DNA of 33,128 nucleotides. Source: UBA9676 sp036522155 (GTDB taxonomy: Bacteria; Actinomycetota; Actinomycetes; Streptosporangiales; Streptosporangiaceae). Of this stretch, positions 23,228-29,153 are shown in pieces. The notes under the pieces are model-generated. The model did not search any database, was not told the origin of the DNA, and worked only from the letters and a program-made list of their open reading frames with translations. Numbering within the stretch: the stretch's first letter is position 1; every line of letters starts with the position of its first letter. A program made the position numbers and the translations under genes. The stretch covers positions 1 through 33,128 of the forward strand of contig DATDGI010000080.1 in assembly GCA_036522155.1 (NCBI GenBank), written 5' to 3'.

Positions 23228-23562
23228 ATGGCAACGAAGGATGACCGTCGCGCTAGAAGACGATCTTGACGGAGGCCCGGCAGAGGAGACGATACGGTGC
23301 GGGCTCGGTGGCGCAGAGTATGAGATCGAACTGGACAAGAAGAACGCCAGGGCATTCCGCCAGCAACTGGCACCCTTCATCGAGCATGTGCGTAAGGCTG
23401 GGCGGGGACCGCGCCGCCGGGCGGTGCGCACCGTGTCAGGCCGTGAGCGCAGCAGCGCCATCCGGGCCTGGGCAAAAGAGCCGGGGGATCCCGGTGAGCG
23501 GCCGCGGCCGCATCCCGGTATGCGTTACCGAGCAGTACGAAGCCGCTGCCCAAGGACGTTGA
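23228..23562 (+). pseudogene. Lsr2-type nucleoid protein gene with two frameshifts
   Basis: GGAGGTC precedes ATG 23228, which reads MATK; one extra base (23240) then moves the frame to MTVALEDDLDGGPAEETIRC and GLGGAEYEIELDKKNARAFR, the Lsr2 dimerisation domain. Next come a basic linker (GRGPRRRAVRTVSGRERSSA) and IRAWAKE, the start of the DNA-binding domain. One more extra base near 23482 moves the frame to RGIPVSGRGRIPVCVTEQYE and AAAQGR-stop, the normal Lsr2 C-terminus. Lsr2 is the actinobacterial H-NS-like xenogeneic silencer binding AT-rich DNA through an RGR hook; here the hook sequence is GRGR. If real, the indels destroy DNA binding but could leave a dimerising, dominant-negative fragment from ATG 23241. 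Confidence 0.75.
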
Positions 23563-23610
23563 CACAGGCCTGAGTACGCCTCCAGGCGGCGCCAGGGCAC
23601 AGTGGATGGC

Positions 23611-24741
23611 ATGACCGATGGGCTGGTGACGCTGTTTTTGTGCGGTGATGTGATGCTGGGCCGCGGCGTCGACCAGGTCCTGCCTTATCCCGGGGACCCG
23701 GAGCTGCGGGAGGGCCATGGCTGTGACGCACGGGCCTATGTCCGGCTGGCCGAACGCGCCAACGGCCCGATCCCGCAGCCGGCCAGCTTCTCCTGGCCCT
23801 GGGGTGATGCCCTGGCGGTCCTCGACCACATGGCACCTGACGTCAGGGTGATCAACCTGGAGACAGCCGTCACACGCAGCGACGATTTCGCGCCGGGCAA
23901 GCCTATCCACTACCGGATGAGCCCGGACAACCTGCCCACGGTGACCGTGGCGCACCCGGATGCGTGCGCGCTGGCCAACAACCACGTGCTCGACCTTGGC
24001 CGCACCGGGCTGCTGGACACCCTCGGCGCGCTGGCCGGCGCCGGGGTGCCGGCCGTCGGAGCCGGACGGGACCTGGCGGAGGCCCGGCAGCCCGTTGCCG
24101 TCCCCGTGCCAGGAGGTGGCCGCGCCGTCGTCTTCGCGTGCGGTGCCGCCTCCAGCGGAATCCCGCCCAGCTGGGCCGCGACCGCCACCCGGCCAGGTGT
24201 CCATTTCCTGCCTAGCCTTTCCCGCGCTGCCGCCGATGACCTCATCGCCCGGGTGCAGGCAGTCAGGCAACCGGGTGACATCGCCGTCGTGTCCATCCAC
24301 TGGGGCTCCAACTGGGGATATGGCGTGACCAATGACCAGGTCCGCTTCGCCCACCGGCTCATCGATGGCGGGGCCGACCTGATCCACGGCCACTCCGCGC
24401 ACCATCCCCGCCCAGTCGAGGTCTACCGGGGCAGGCTCGTCCTGTACGGCTGCGGCGATGCCATCAACGACTATGAGGGCATCGTCGGCCACCAGGAGTT
24501 CCGCAGCGACCTGCGCCTGCTGTACTTCGCCTCGGTCGCGGCCGGCACCGGCTTGCTCGCAACCCTGCACATGGTGCCCATGCAGGCCACCAAGATGCGG
24601 CTGTGTCACGCCGCTAGCGCCGACAGCGAGTGGATGCGGGCAGTACTCGAACGGATCAGCCACCGCTTCAGGTCCCGGATCAGCCATCAGCCCGACGGTG
24701 CCCTCATCCTGCAGCCCCCAGCCAGCGATCACCCGCGCTGA
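23611..24741 (+). CDS. CapA/PgsA-family protein (metallophosphoesterase-like)
   Basis: The 376-residue protein shows the CapA (PGA_cap) signature set: LCGDVMLGRGVD (start of domain, metal-binding Asp), INLETAVT, ANNHVLDLG, SIHWGSNWGY and HGHSAHHPRPVEVYRG, followed by LVLYGCGDAINDYEGI. The family has a calcineurin-like phosphoesterase fold. PgsA/CapA take part in poly-gamma-glutamate synthesis, but many stand-alone actinobacterial members have unknown roles. There is no signal peptide or TM, so a cytoplasmic enzyme is likely. No pgsB/C genes are nearby. Start ATG 23611; GTG 23602 is an alternative. No clear ribosome-binding site. Confidence 0.88.
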   Translation: MTDGLVTLFLCGDVMLGRGVDQVLPYPGDPELREGHGCDARAYVRLAERANGPIPQPASFSWPWGDALAVLDHMAPDVRVINLETAVTRSDDFAPGKPIHYRMSPDNLPTVTVAHPDACALANNHVLDLGRTGLLDTLGALAGAGVPAVGAGRDLAEARQPVAVPVPGGGRAVVFACGAASSGIPPSWAATATRPGVHFLPSLSRAAADDLIARVQAVRQPGDIAVVSIHWGSNWGYGVTNDQVRFAHRLIDGGADLIHGHSAHHPRPVEVYRGRLVLYGCGDAINDYEGIVGHQEFRSDLRLLYFASVAAGTGLLATLHMVPMQATKMRLCHAASADSEWMRAVLERISHRFRSRISHQPDGALILQPPASDHPR

Positions 24742-25206
24742 CCACACCAGGCACAGAACGGCAGACCCCGGTGTGCCTATCTGTTGGCCAAACGGTGCAT
24801 GACTCAGCCTGTTGCACAAAGACTGCCGTCGAGCCTCGGTGGGGGGTGATGGCTATCACCGTGGGCTTTTCGGCTGCTGAGTGGGGCGACCGCGCCTCAC
24901 CCGAAGCCCGCTGGCGCCTTCGTGGAGATCGTTTTCGGTCGGTATCCGTTTATGCGACAGGCTGGACTGAGCCCGTCGCGTAAACGGCGCGCCTGCCCGC
25001 TCGGACCTGAGGTTTGGGATCATGGTGCATGCCGCCAAATTTCATTTGCGCGTTAGCACTCGCTGCGGTCTTCGTCGGCATGGTCATATTTGCTCTTATT
25101 TCACTCTGAGTGGCGACGCCCCTTGCGCGAGTGCTACCGCAAGGGCGAGGGTGGCATCGCTTTCCCCGCTTTCGACCGTGCTAGACGCGCGCATGCATCC
25201 TCATTT
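24742..25206. other. Gene-poor stretch before module E
   Basis: About 465 nt without a family-level gene. It contains the small hydrophobic ORF at 25029-25109, described separately. A locally lower GC content around 25010-25110 distinguishes it from its surroundings. Confidence 0.35.
25029..25109 (+). CDS. Possible 26-residue single-TM peptide
   Basis: The ATG at 25029 opens a 26-codon frame, MPPNFICALALAAVFVGMVI followed by FALISL and TGA, almost entirely hydrophobic and long enough to span a membrane once. Its codons (TTA, GCA, ATA, TTT, CTT, ATT) are less GC-rich than those of the neighbours. Another ATG lies 7 nt upstream out of frame. There is no strong ribosome-binding site. It could be a small membrane peptide or chance; no homologue is recognised. 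Confidence 0.25.
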   Translation: MPPNFICALALAAVFVGMVIFALISL

Positions 25207-25548
25207 TGCCGCCGTCCGGGCGTCGCGGTACGTTCACGGTCTGTGGCAGGTTAACGGCCTGATCTACCGTTGCTTTCCGCGCGCTGTGACCTGCGTCAGC
25301 GGCCGGCGGCCACGGCTGTCTGGGGCGCGTATGGGGCGCGATCTTGATTGCGCGATTGCAAAAGTGCAGGTCAGCGGCCTACATCCCGAACCATGCTCGC
25401 TCGTTCGCGTATTCGAATTTATGCCTCTGAGCAGTGCCCCCGGCAGGATTCGAACCTGCGCTCACGGCTCCGGAGTGCATTGCTCACTACGCTTTTGACT
25501 TGCAGTAATGCCTTCATGGGAGTGTGCTTGGGGCGCACCTGGGGCGCG
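25207..25548 (-). repeat. att-like module E: tRNA-Arg(CCG) 3'-half core with arm repeats
   Basis: The core at 25434-25475 is followed, in place of the tRNA 5' half, by TGCATTGCTCACTACG. Left arm repeats TGGGGCGCG lie at 25321-25329 and 25332-25340. Right arm repeats are TGGGGCGCA 25529-25537 and TGGGGCGCG 25540-25548. From 25207 to the core end it is almost identical to module F (only about seven differences in some 268 nt by eye). Confidence 0.87.
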
Positions 25549-25599
25549 CGAAGTGCCGGGGCAGATGCGAGGGGACTCGTGGACCGCGGCGGCCTGATC

Positions 25600-25642
25600 G
25601 ATAGCAAACTTGTGGGCACAAGGTACTCAAGTTTGCTATCAT
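25600..25642 (+). promoter_or_regulatory. HigBA-type promoter with nested palindromes
   Basis: A perfect 12-bp inverted repeat GATAGCAAACTT (25600-25611) / AAGTTTGCTATC (25629-25640) encloses a smaller one, CTTGTG-GG-CACAAG (25609-25622). The right arm overlaps a TATCAT -10 box (25637-25642), followed by 7 nt and the toxin ATG at 25650, so the transcript is probably leaderless. Binding of the XRE antitoxin here would block the promoter. Confidence 0.65.
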
Positions 25643-25649
25643 TTGTGGC

Positions 25650-25979
25650 ATGGGGTTACCGGTGGTGTACCACCCGGGGTACGAGGCCGAGTGGCGGGAG
25701 CTGCCAGCGGCGGAGAGAGCGGCGCTGGCGACTGCGGTGGAGAAACTGCGTGCGGACCCGCTGCTGGGGTTCCCGCATACCAGCCTGGTCCGTGGCCGCC
25801 GGCTCGGGGTCCGGGAGTTGCGGCCGCGACGGGGACGGTCGCGTTGGCGGGCGCTGTACCGGCGGGCCGGGGCAGCGGTGGTGGTGTTAGCCGTCGCGCC
25901 TGAGGCGGCCACCGACCGGCGTGGCTTTGAGCGGGCGCTGGCAGTAGCCGAACGGCGGCTGGCCGAGGTGGAGGAGTAG
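25650..25979 (+). CDS. HigB/RelE-superfamily toxin (phage Gp49-like)
   Basis: The 109-residue protein MGLPVVYHPGYEAEWRELPA continues with a helix pair (AAERAALATAVEKLRADPLL) and the beta-sheet core RRLGVRELRPRRGRSRWRAL YRRAGAAVVVLAVAP. This is the Gp49-like HigB pattern in which RELR...R..Y lines the RNase site; the tail is a basic helix with RGFERALAVAERR. Toxin-first order with an XRE antitoxin 3 nt downstream is typical of HigBA. It is predicted to cut mRNA on the ribosome. It starts at the first ATG after a nested-palindrome promoter, 174 bp right of att core E. Confidence 0.85.
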   Translation: MGLPVVYHPGYEAEWRELPAAERAALATAVEKLRADPLLGFPHTSLVRGRRLGVRELRPRRGRSRWRALYRRAGAAVVVLAVAPEAATDRRGFERALAVAERRLAEVEE

Positions 25980-25982
25980 GTC

Positions 25983-26318
25983 ATGAGGATCAGCGAGATG
26001 AGCAGCCACGAGCAGGCGGTCGCCGCCGAACTGGAGCGGGATCCGCAGTTCCGCCGGGAGTGGGAGCGGATGGCCCTGGCGCGGGAGGTGGCGGTGGCGA
26101 TCATCGACTACCGGGCCGCGCACAAGCTGTCCCAGCGTGCCCTGGCCGACAAACTCGGCTGGAGGCCCTCGGTCGTCAGCCGGCTCGAAGCCGCCCAGCA
26201 CAACCCCTCTATTGAGACGCTGCTGGAACTGTCTCGCAAGCTCGGGCTGAAGATGAGGATCGAGGTCGCCCCGGAACCAGGTGTCTCGGTCAAGGTCACC
26301 AAAACCAGAGCCGCCTGA
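25983..26318 (+). CDS. HigA-type XRE-family antitoxin
   Basis: The 111-residue protein has an N-terminal helical segment (SSHEQAVAAELERDPQFRRE) and a Cro/C1-type HTH at about 38-92 (AHKLSQRALADKLGWRPSVV, then SRLEAAQHNPSIETLLELSR). The tail LKMRIEVAP is typical of antitoxins paired with Gp49-like toxins. It should neutralise the upstream toxin and repress the operon via the palindrome at 25600-25640. GGAGGAG lies 5-8 nt before the ATG, 3 nt after the toxin stop. Confidence 0.9.
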   Translation: MRISEMSSHEQAVAAELERDPQFRREWERMALAREVAVAIIDYRAAHKLSQRALADKLGWRPSVVSRLEAAQHNPSIETLLELSRKLGLKMRIEVAPEPGVSVKVTKTRAA

Positions 26319-26346
26319 ACGACGCTGCCGAGCGGAGCAAAGGCCA

Positions 26347-26359
26347 GGCCCGAAGGGCC
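26347..26359. terminator. Short GC hairpin between convergent genes
   Basis: GGCCC-GAA-GGGCC lies between the convergent HigA and SnoaL-like genes. There is no T-run, so termination is only possible, not shown. Confidence 0.3.
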
Positions 26360-26433
26360 CACTCGAACTCGCTCTCTCGTAGCCGCCTATAGCATTCGAC
26401 GGGCGCCAGCTCACGCTTGGCTCGGTGCCAGGG

Positions 26434-26835
26434 TCACTGCCAGTGCGGGTCACTAGCCCCGGCGGCAGTCAGGGCCTGCTCGCGGGTGCGGTAATCGCGC
26501 CAGCGGACGACCTTCCCGCCGCTGAGGGTGAACACGTTGTAGATCTGGCCCACCGTCTCCAGGTCGCCGGGGACCCCGTTGAACCCCGGCCCGCGCAGGC
26601 CCACGACGACATGCTGCCCGGCATCGATCACCTCCAGGGCCTCCACCGTCAGCGGCGCGGCGGCGAACCGGTTCGCGATGACGCCCATCGCCTGCTCCGG
26701 GCCGTCACAGCGCAGCCCGGGCTCAACGCCCTCCCACACCAGTTCGTCGGCCAGGAATCCCCTGATGTGGCCGGGATCCTGGGTGCGCACGGCGGCCGCC
26801 AGCCCGCCCACGATGATTTCGATGTTCCCGGCCAT
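26434..26835 (-). CDS. SnoaL-like / NTF2-fold protein
   Basis: The 133-residue protein starts MAGNIEIIVGGLAAAVRTQD and shows the NTF2-like pattern of the limonene-epoxide-hydrolase/SnoaL group: an N-terminal helix, FLADELVWEGVEPGL, a central strand pair (VIDAGQHVVVGLRGPGF) and VFTLSGGKVVRWRDYRTREQ near the end. Members are small cyclases, hydrolases, isomerases or binding proteins; the function here is unknown. I chose ATG 26835 because GGGAGG lies a few nt before it; the open frame continues to 27012 with a non-conserved Arg/Gly-rich translation. It is transcribed toward the HigBA pair. Confidence 0.85.
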   Translation of the reverse strand: MAGNIEIIVGGLAAAVRTQDPGHIRGFLADELVWEGVEPGLRCDGPEQAMGVIANRFAAAPLTVEALEVIDAGQHVVVGLRGPGFNGVPGDLETVGQIYNVFTLSGGKVVRWRDYRTREQALTAAGASDPHWQ

Positions 26836-27083
26836 CCGCCGCCTCCCGCGTAAGCACCTGCTGCCACTATGCCGCCCGGCCCGGCTGCATGCCGCTCCCC
26901 GCCCCGCCCCGCGCCTGGGGCTCATGAAGACGGTTGGGTGAGAATGACAGCAGAAACCCGGTCCGGATGATCGCCCGGTTCTGCCGCAAGCTGCGTGCTG
27001 CGGGCTGGCCATCAGATCACGAGGCTCAGGGCGCCAGTGATGGGACTATCGATGGCTGGCGCGCACTGCCTTCGCCAGGCGCG

Positions 27084-27344
27084 TCACAGCACCAGCAGCC
27101 GGTCCAGCACAGCCGGATCAGCGTCCGCAACGTCGATTATCTTTGTCCTGCTCGCTATGCCCGCCACCAGCGTTACCGCGTGACGGCGGACGCCAAACGC
27201 CTCGGCCAGCGCCGCCAGGGCGGCGGCTGTGGCCTGACCACCTGCCGCACGGGCGGTGACCCGGACGACCAGCGCGCCGTCGTGCTCGCCGCCGACGCGA
27301 GTATGGGCTGATCCGGGCCGGACCCTAACAGTAATGCGCACCAC
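27084..27344 (-). CDS. DUF167 (YggU-like) protein
   Basis: The 86-residue protein reads VRITVRVRPGSAHTRVGG, then GALVVRVTARAAGGQATAAA and LAALAEAFGV, then VTLVAGIASRTKIIDV. This matches the DUF167 layout: V.V.PGS, a GALxVxV strand, GxA[NT]xA helix, and VxLVxGxxSRxK. DUF167 proteins are small alpha/beta proteins of unknown biochemical role. GTG is the likely start. In many actinobacteria the gene is chromosomal near pyrroline-5-carboxylate reductase or septum genes; here it stands alone inside the accessory array, which is unusual. Confidence 0.8.
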   Translation of the reverse strand: MVRITVRVRPGSAHTRVGGEHDGALVVRVTARAAGGQATAAALAALAEAFGVRRHAVTLVAGIASRTKIIDVADADPAVLDRLLVL

Positions 27345-27417
27345 ACCAGTGTGCCCGGGTTCCGTGATCCCGCCCGCCGGCAGACGCCAGCCACGCAGGC
27401 GCCAGAGTCGGCCGCAT

Positions 27418-27760
27418 CTGCCGCCGTCCGGGCGTCGCGGTACGTTCAGGTCTGTGGCAGGTCAACGGCCTGATCCACCGTTGCTTTCCGCGCGATGTGA
27501 CCTGCGTCAGCGGCCGGCGGCCACGGCTGTCTGGGGCGCGTATGGGGCGCGATCTTGATTGCGCGATTACAAAAGTGCAGGTCAGCGGCCTACATCCCGA
27601 ACCATGCATCGCTCGTTCGCGTATTCGAATTTATGCCTCTGAGCAGTGCCCCCGGCAGGATTCGAACCTGCGCTCACGGCTCCGGAGAGGGTTGCTGTAT
27701 CCGCGCCTTACCAGGTAAAACATGCTCGCTGGAGTCCTGCCCGGGCACGTATCGGGCACA
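27418..27760 (-). repeat. att-like module F: tRNA-Arg(CCG) 3'-half core with arm repeats
   Basis: The core at 27646-27687 has left arm repeats TGGGGCGCG at 27532-27540 and 27543-27551, and right arm repeats CCGGGCACG 27741-27749 and TCGGGCACA 27752-27760. The left arm is nearly identical to module E; the right arm resembles module D. It is the rightmost copy in the window. No intact tRNA-Arg follows within the remaining 5.4 kb. Confidence 0.87.
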
Positions 27761-27912
27761 AACATGCCTGCCTGAAGGCCGGGGCGCCCCGGCGGCACAG
27801 CGTACCCCGCGTGGGCGAACTGGTGACGCCGGAACCTGGCCTCGGCCTGCACCGGCAGCCGGCCGGTGAGCGTGAAGCGCTCGATCTGCCTAACGCGCCT
27901 GCCATCGGGTTC

Positions 27913-28203
27913 ATGGGCGAGCCAGACTTCGTGGTCCGCGCCGAGGAGCAGCCGGCGTGGGCCGAGATCGTGCGCCGGGCCGAGCGCGGCGAGTCGGTGC
28001 CTGTCATCGCCCACGGCGATCACGTCGCGGACATTGTGCCCTCCGGGGAACTGGGCCGGCTCCGCGAGACGATTGAGGTGTTGTCCGACACCGGGCTCGT
28101 TCGTGACCTCCGCGAGGGCCTGGCCGACGCCCGCGCCGGGCGGGTGGTCCCCGCCGAGGACGTCGCTGCTGACCTGGCCGCGCGCCGCGCCGCTGGCCGA
28201 TAA
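27913..28203 (+). CDS. Phd/YefM-type antitoxin
   Basis: The 96-residue protein contains WAEIVRRAERGESVPVIAHG followed by DHVADIVP, the Phd/YefM DNA-binding-fold signature, and a C-terminal toxin-binding tail (GLVRDLREGLADARAGRVVP, AEDVAADLAA). It should neutralise the RelE-like toxin encoded directly downstream and autoregulate. The ATG at 27913 gives a normal length, although the first strand (MGEPDFVVRAEEQPA) is less canonical than usual and the frame is open further upstream into repeat module F. It lies 225 bp right of att core F. Confidence 0.85.
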   Translation: MGEPDFVVRAEEQPAWAEIVRRAERGESVPVIAHGDHVADIVPSGELGRLRETIEVLSDTGLVRDLREGLADARAGRVVPAEDVAADLAARRAAGR

Positions 28204-28238
28204 CAGGCGCGGCCCGGTACGCGATCACCTTCACCCCG

Positions 28239-28478
28239 GTGGCGCGGCGGCGGCTCGGTGCCTTGCCGCTGCCGGCCGCAGCCGCGCTGTATGAGCATCT
28301 GACTGGCCCGGTGGCCGGGAACCCGCACAGGCTGGGCAAGCCGTTAGATGCGCCCTTTGAGGAGTTGCTGTCCACCCGCCGTGGTGACTACCGCGCCCAG
28401 TACACCGTCGATGACCGGGCCCGCGTCGTTACCGTCCTGGCGGTCGCCCACCGGCGCGATGCCTACCGTCCACGATGA
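28239..28478 (+). CDS. RelE-superfamily toxin, possibly missing its normal start codon
   Basis: The frame encodes a RelE/ParE-like toxin: LPLPAAAALYEHLTGPVAGN, then RLGKPLDAPFEELLSTRRGD, YRAQYTVDD and VVTVLAVAHRRDAYRPR, the usual RelE C-terminus. The first canonical start is GTG 28239, but the reading frame is RelE-like further upstream (ARYAITFTPVARRRL) back to 28200. There ATA overlaps the antitoxin stop as ATAA, exactly where an ATGA overlap is expected. An ATG-to-ATA change would explain this. Starting at GTG would remove the first beta strand, so the toxin may be silenced or poorly translated from AUA. Confidence 0.8.
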   Translation: MARRRLGALPLPAAAALYEHLTGPVAGNPHRLGKPLDAPFEELLSTRRGDYRAQYTVDDRARVVTVLAVAHRRDAYRPR

Positions 28479-28592
28479 ACCACTGCCCCTGATAGAAGGG
28501 CACCACACCGGCGCATGGCGCCGTCGTCACAGGGCAACCGGTCACCTAGCGTGATGAGATTCTGATCCCGGTGTGGCGTTCACGTCCCGTTC

Positions 28593-29009
28593 GTGGAAAT
28601 CACCGCCTCGCTTGACCCGGCGGCCAAACGACAAGTCCTGCGCAAGATGCTGGTCACCGCGACGACGGTGGCTGTGGCGTTGATCGTGCTCGGCGAACTG
28701 CTGCGCACCCTGCTGCACTTCACGGTGGCGTCGCTGTCGATCGCGGGTGGCGTTATCTTGCTCGTGCTCGCGGTGTGGATGGTGCTCTCCCCGCCCGGTA
28801 GCGGCGGTCATGACACTGCAGGAAGGGACCCGATGCAGCTCGCGCAGTTCCCGCTGGCCGTGCCCTATCTGCTCAACCCGGTGGGCATCGTCGGTCTGGT
28901 GACGATCTCCGCGGAGGCGGAATCGATCGCCGTCCTGGCGGTCGCGATCGGTATTCTCGCGTTCGTCTTGCTGATCGACGTGGTGGTGTCCGCTGGGCGA
29001 ACCATGTGA
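28593..29009 (+). CDS. MarC-family membrane protein fragment (5'-truncated)
   Basis: From GTG 28593 the frame gives VEITASLDPAAKRQVLRKML, then TM-rich sequence (TVAVALIVLGELL, SLSIAGGVILLVLAVWMVLS), FPLAVPYLLNPVGIVGLVTI and AVAIGILAFVLLIDVVVS. These match MarC-type integral membrane proteins, which are about 200 residues with six TMs and of unclear function. The first TM segment is missing: only GVHVPF precedes VEIT before a stop. The frame ends prematurely at 29009 because of a 1-nt deletion near 28988, after which the true C-terminus continues in another frame. Confidence 0.65.
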   Translation: MEITASLDPAAKRQVLRKMLVTATTVAVALIVLGELLRTLLHFTVASLSIAGGVILLVLAVWMVLSPPGSGGHDTAGRDPMQLAQFPLAVPYLLNPVGIVGLVTISAEAESIAVLAVAIGILAFVLLIDVVVSAGRTM

Positions 29010-29140
29010 GCGCCAGGCTCGACGAAAGCCGCATGCTGGTCACCGAGAAGGTGTTCGGGTTCCTCATCGCCGCGATCGCGGTGCAGCTCATCTTGGACGG
29101 CCTGGCCTCGGCCGGGGTGATCGCATCTATCAAGCACTGA
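28990..29140 (+). pseudogene. Displaced C-terminus of the MarC-family gene
   Basis: In the -1 frame after about 28988 the sequence reads ANHVSARLDESRMLVTEKVF and GFLIAAIAVQLILDGLASAG, then a TGA at 29138-29140. This is the final TM segment typical of MarC (GFLIAAIAVQxxLxGL). Together with the truncated 5' end it shows that this gene is broken twice. Confidence 0.7.
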
Positions 29141-29153
29141 GCCAGGCCCACGG

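Noticed and set aside
23377..24819. 480-codon minus-strand frame opposite the CapA-family gene
   Set aside because: Shadow of the CapA reading frame; no domain motifs in the translation, while CapA signatures are unambiguous on the plus strand.
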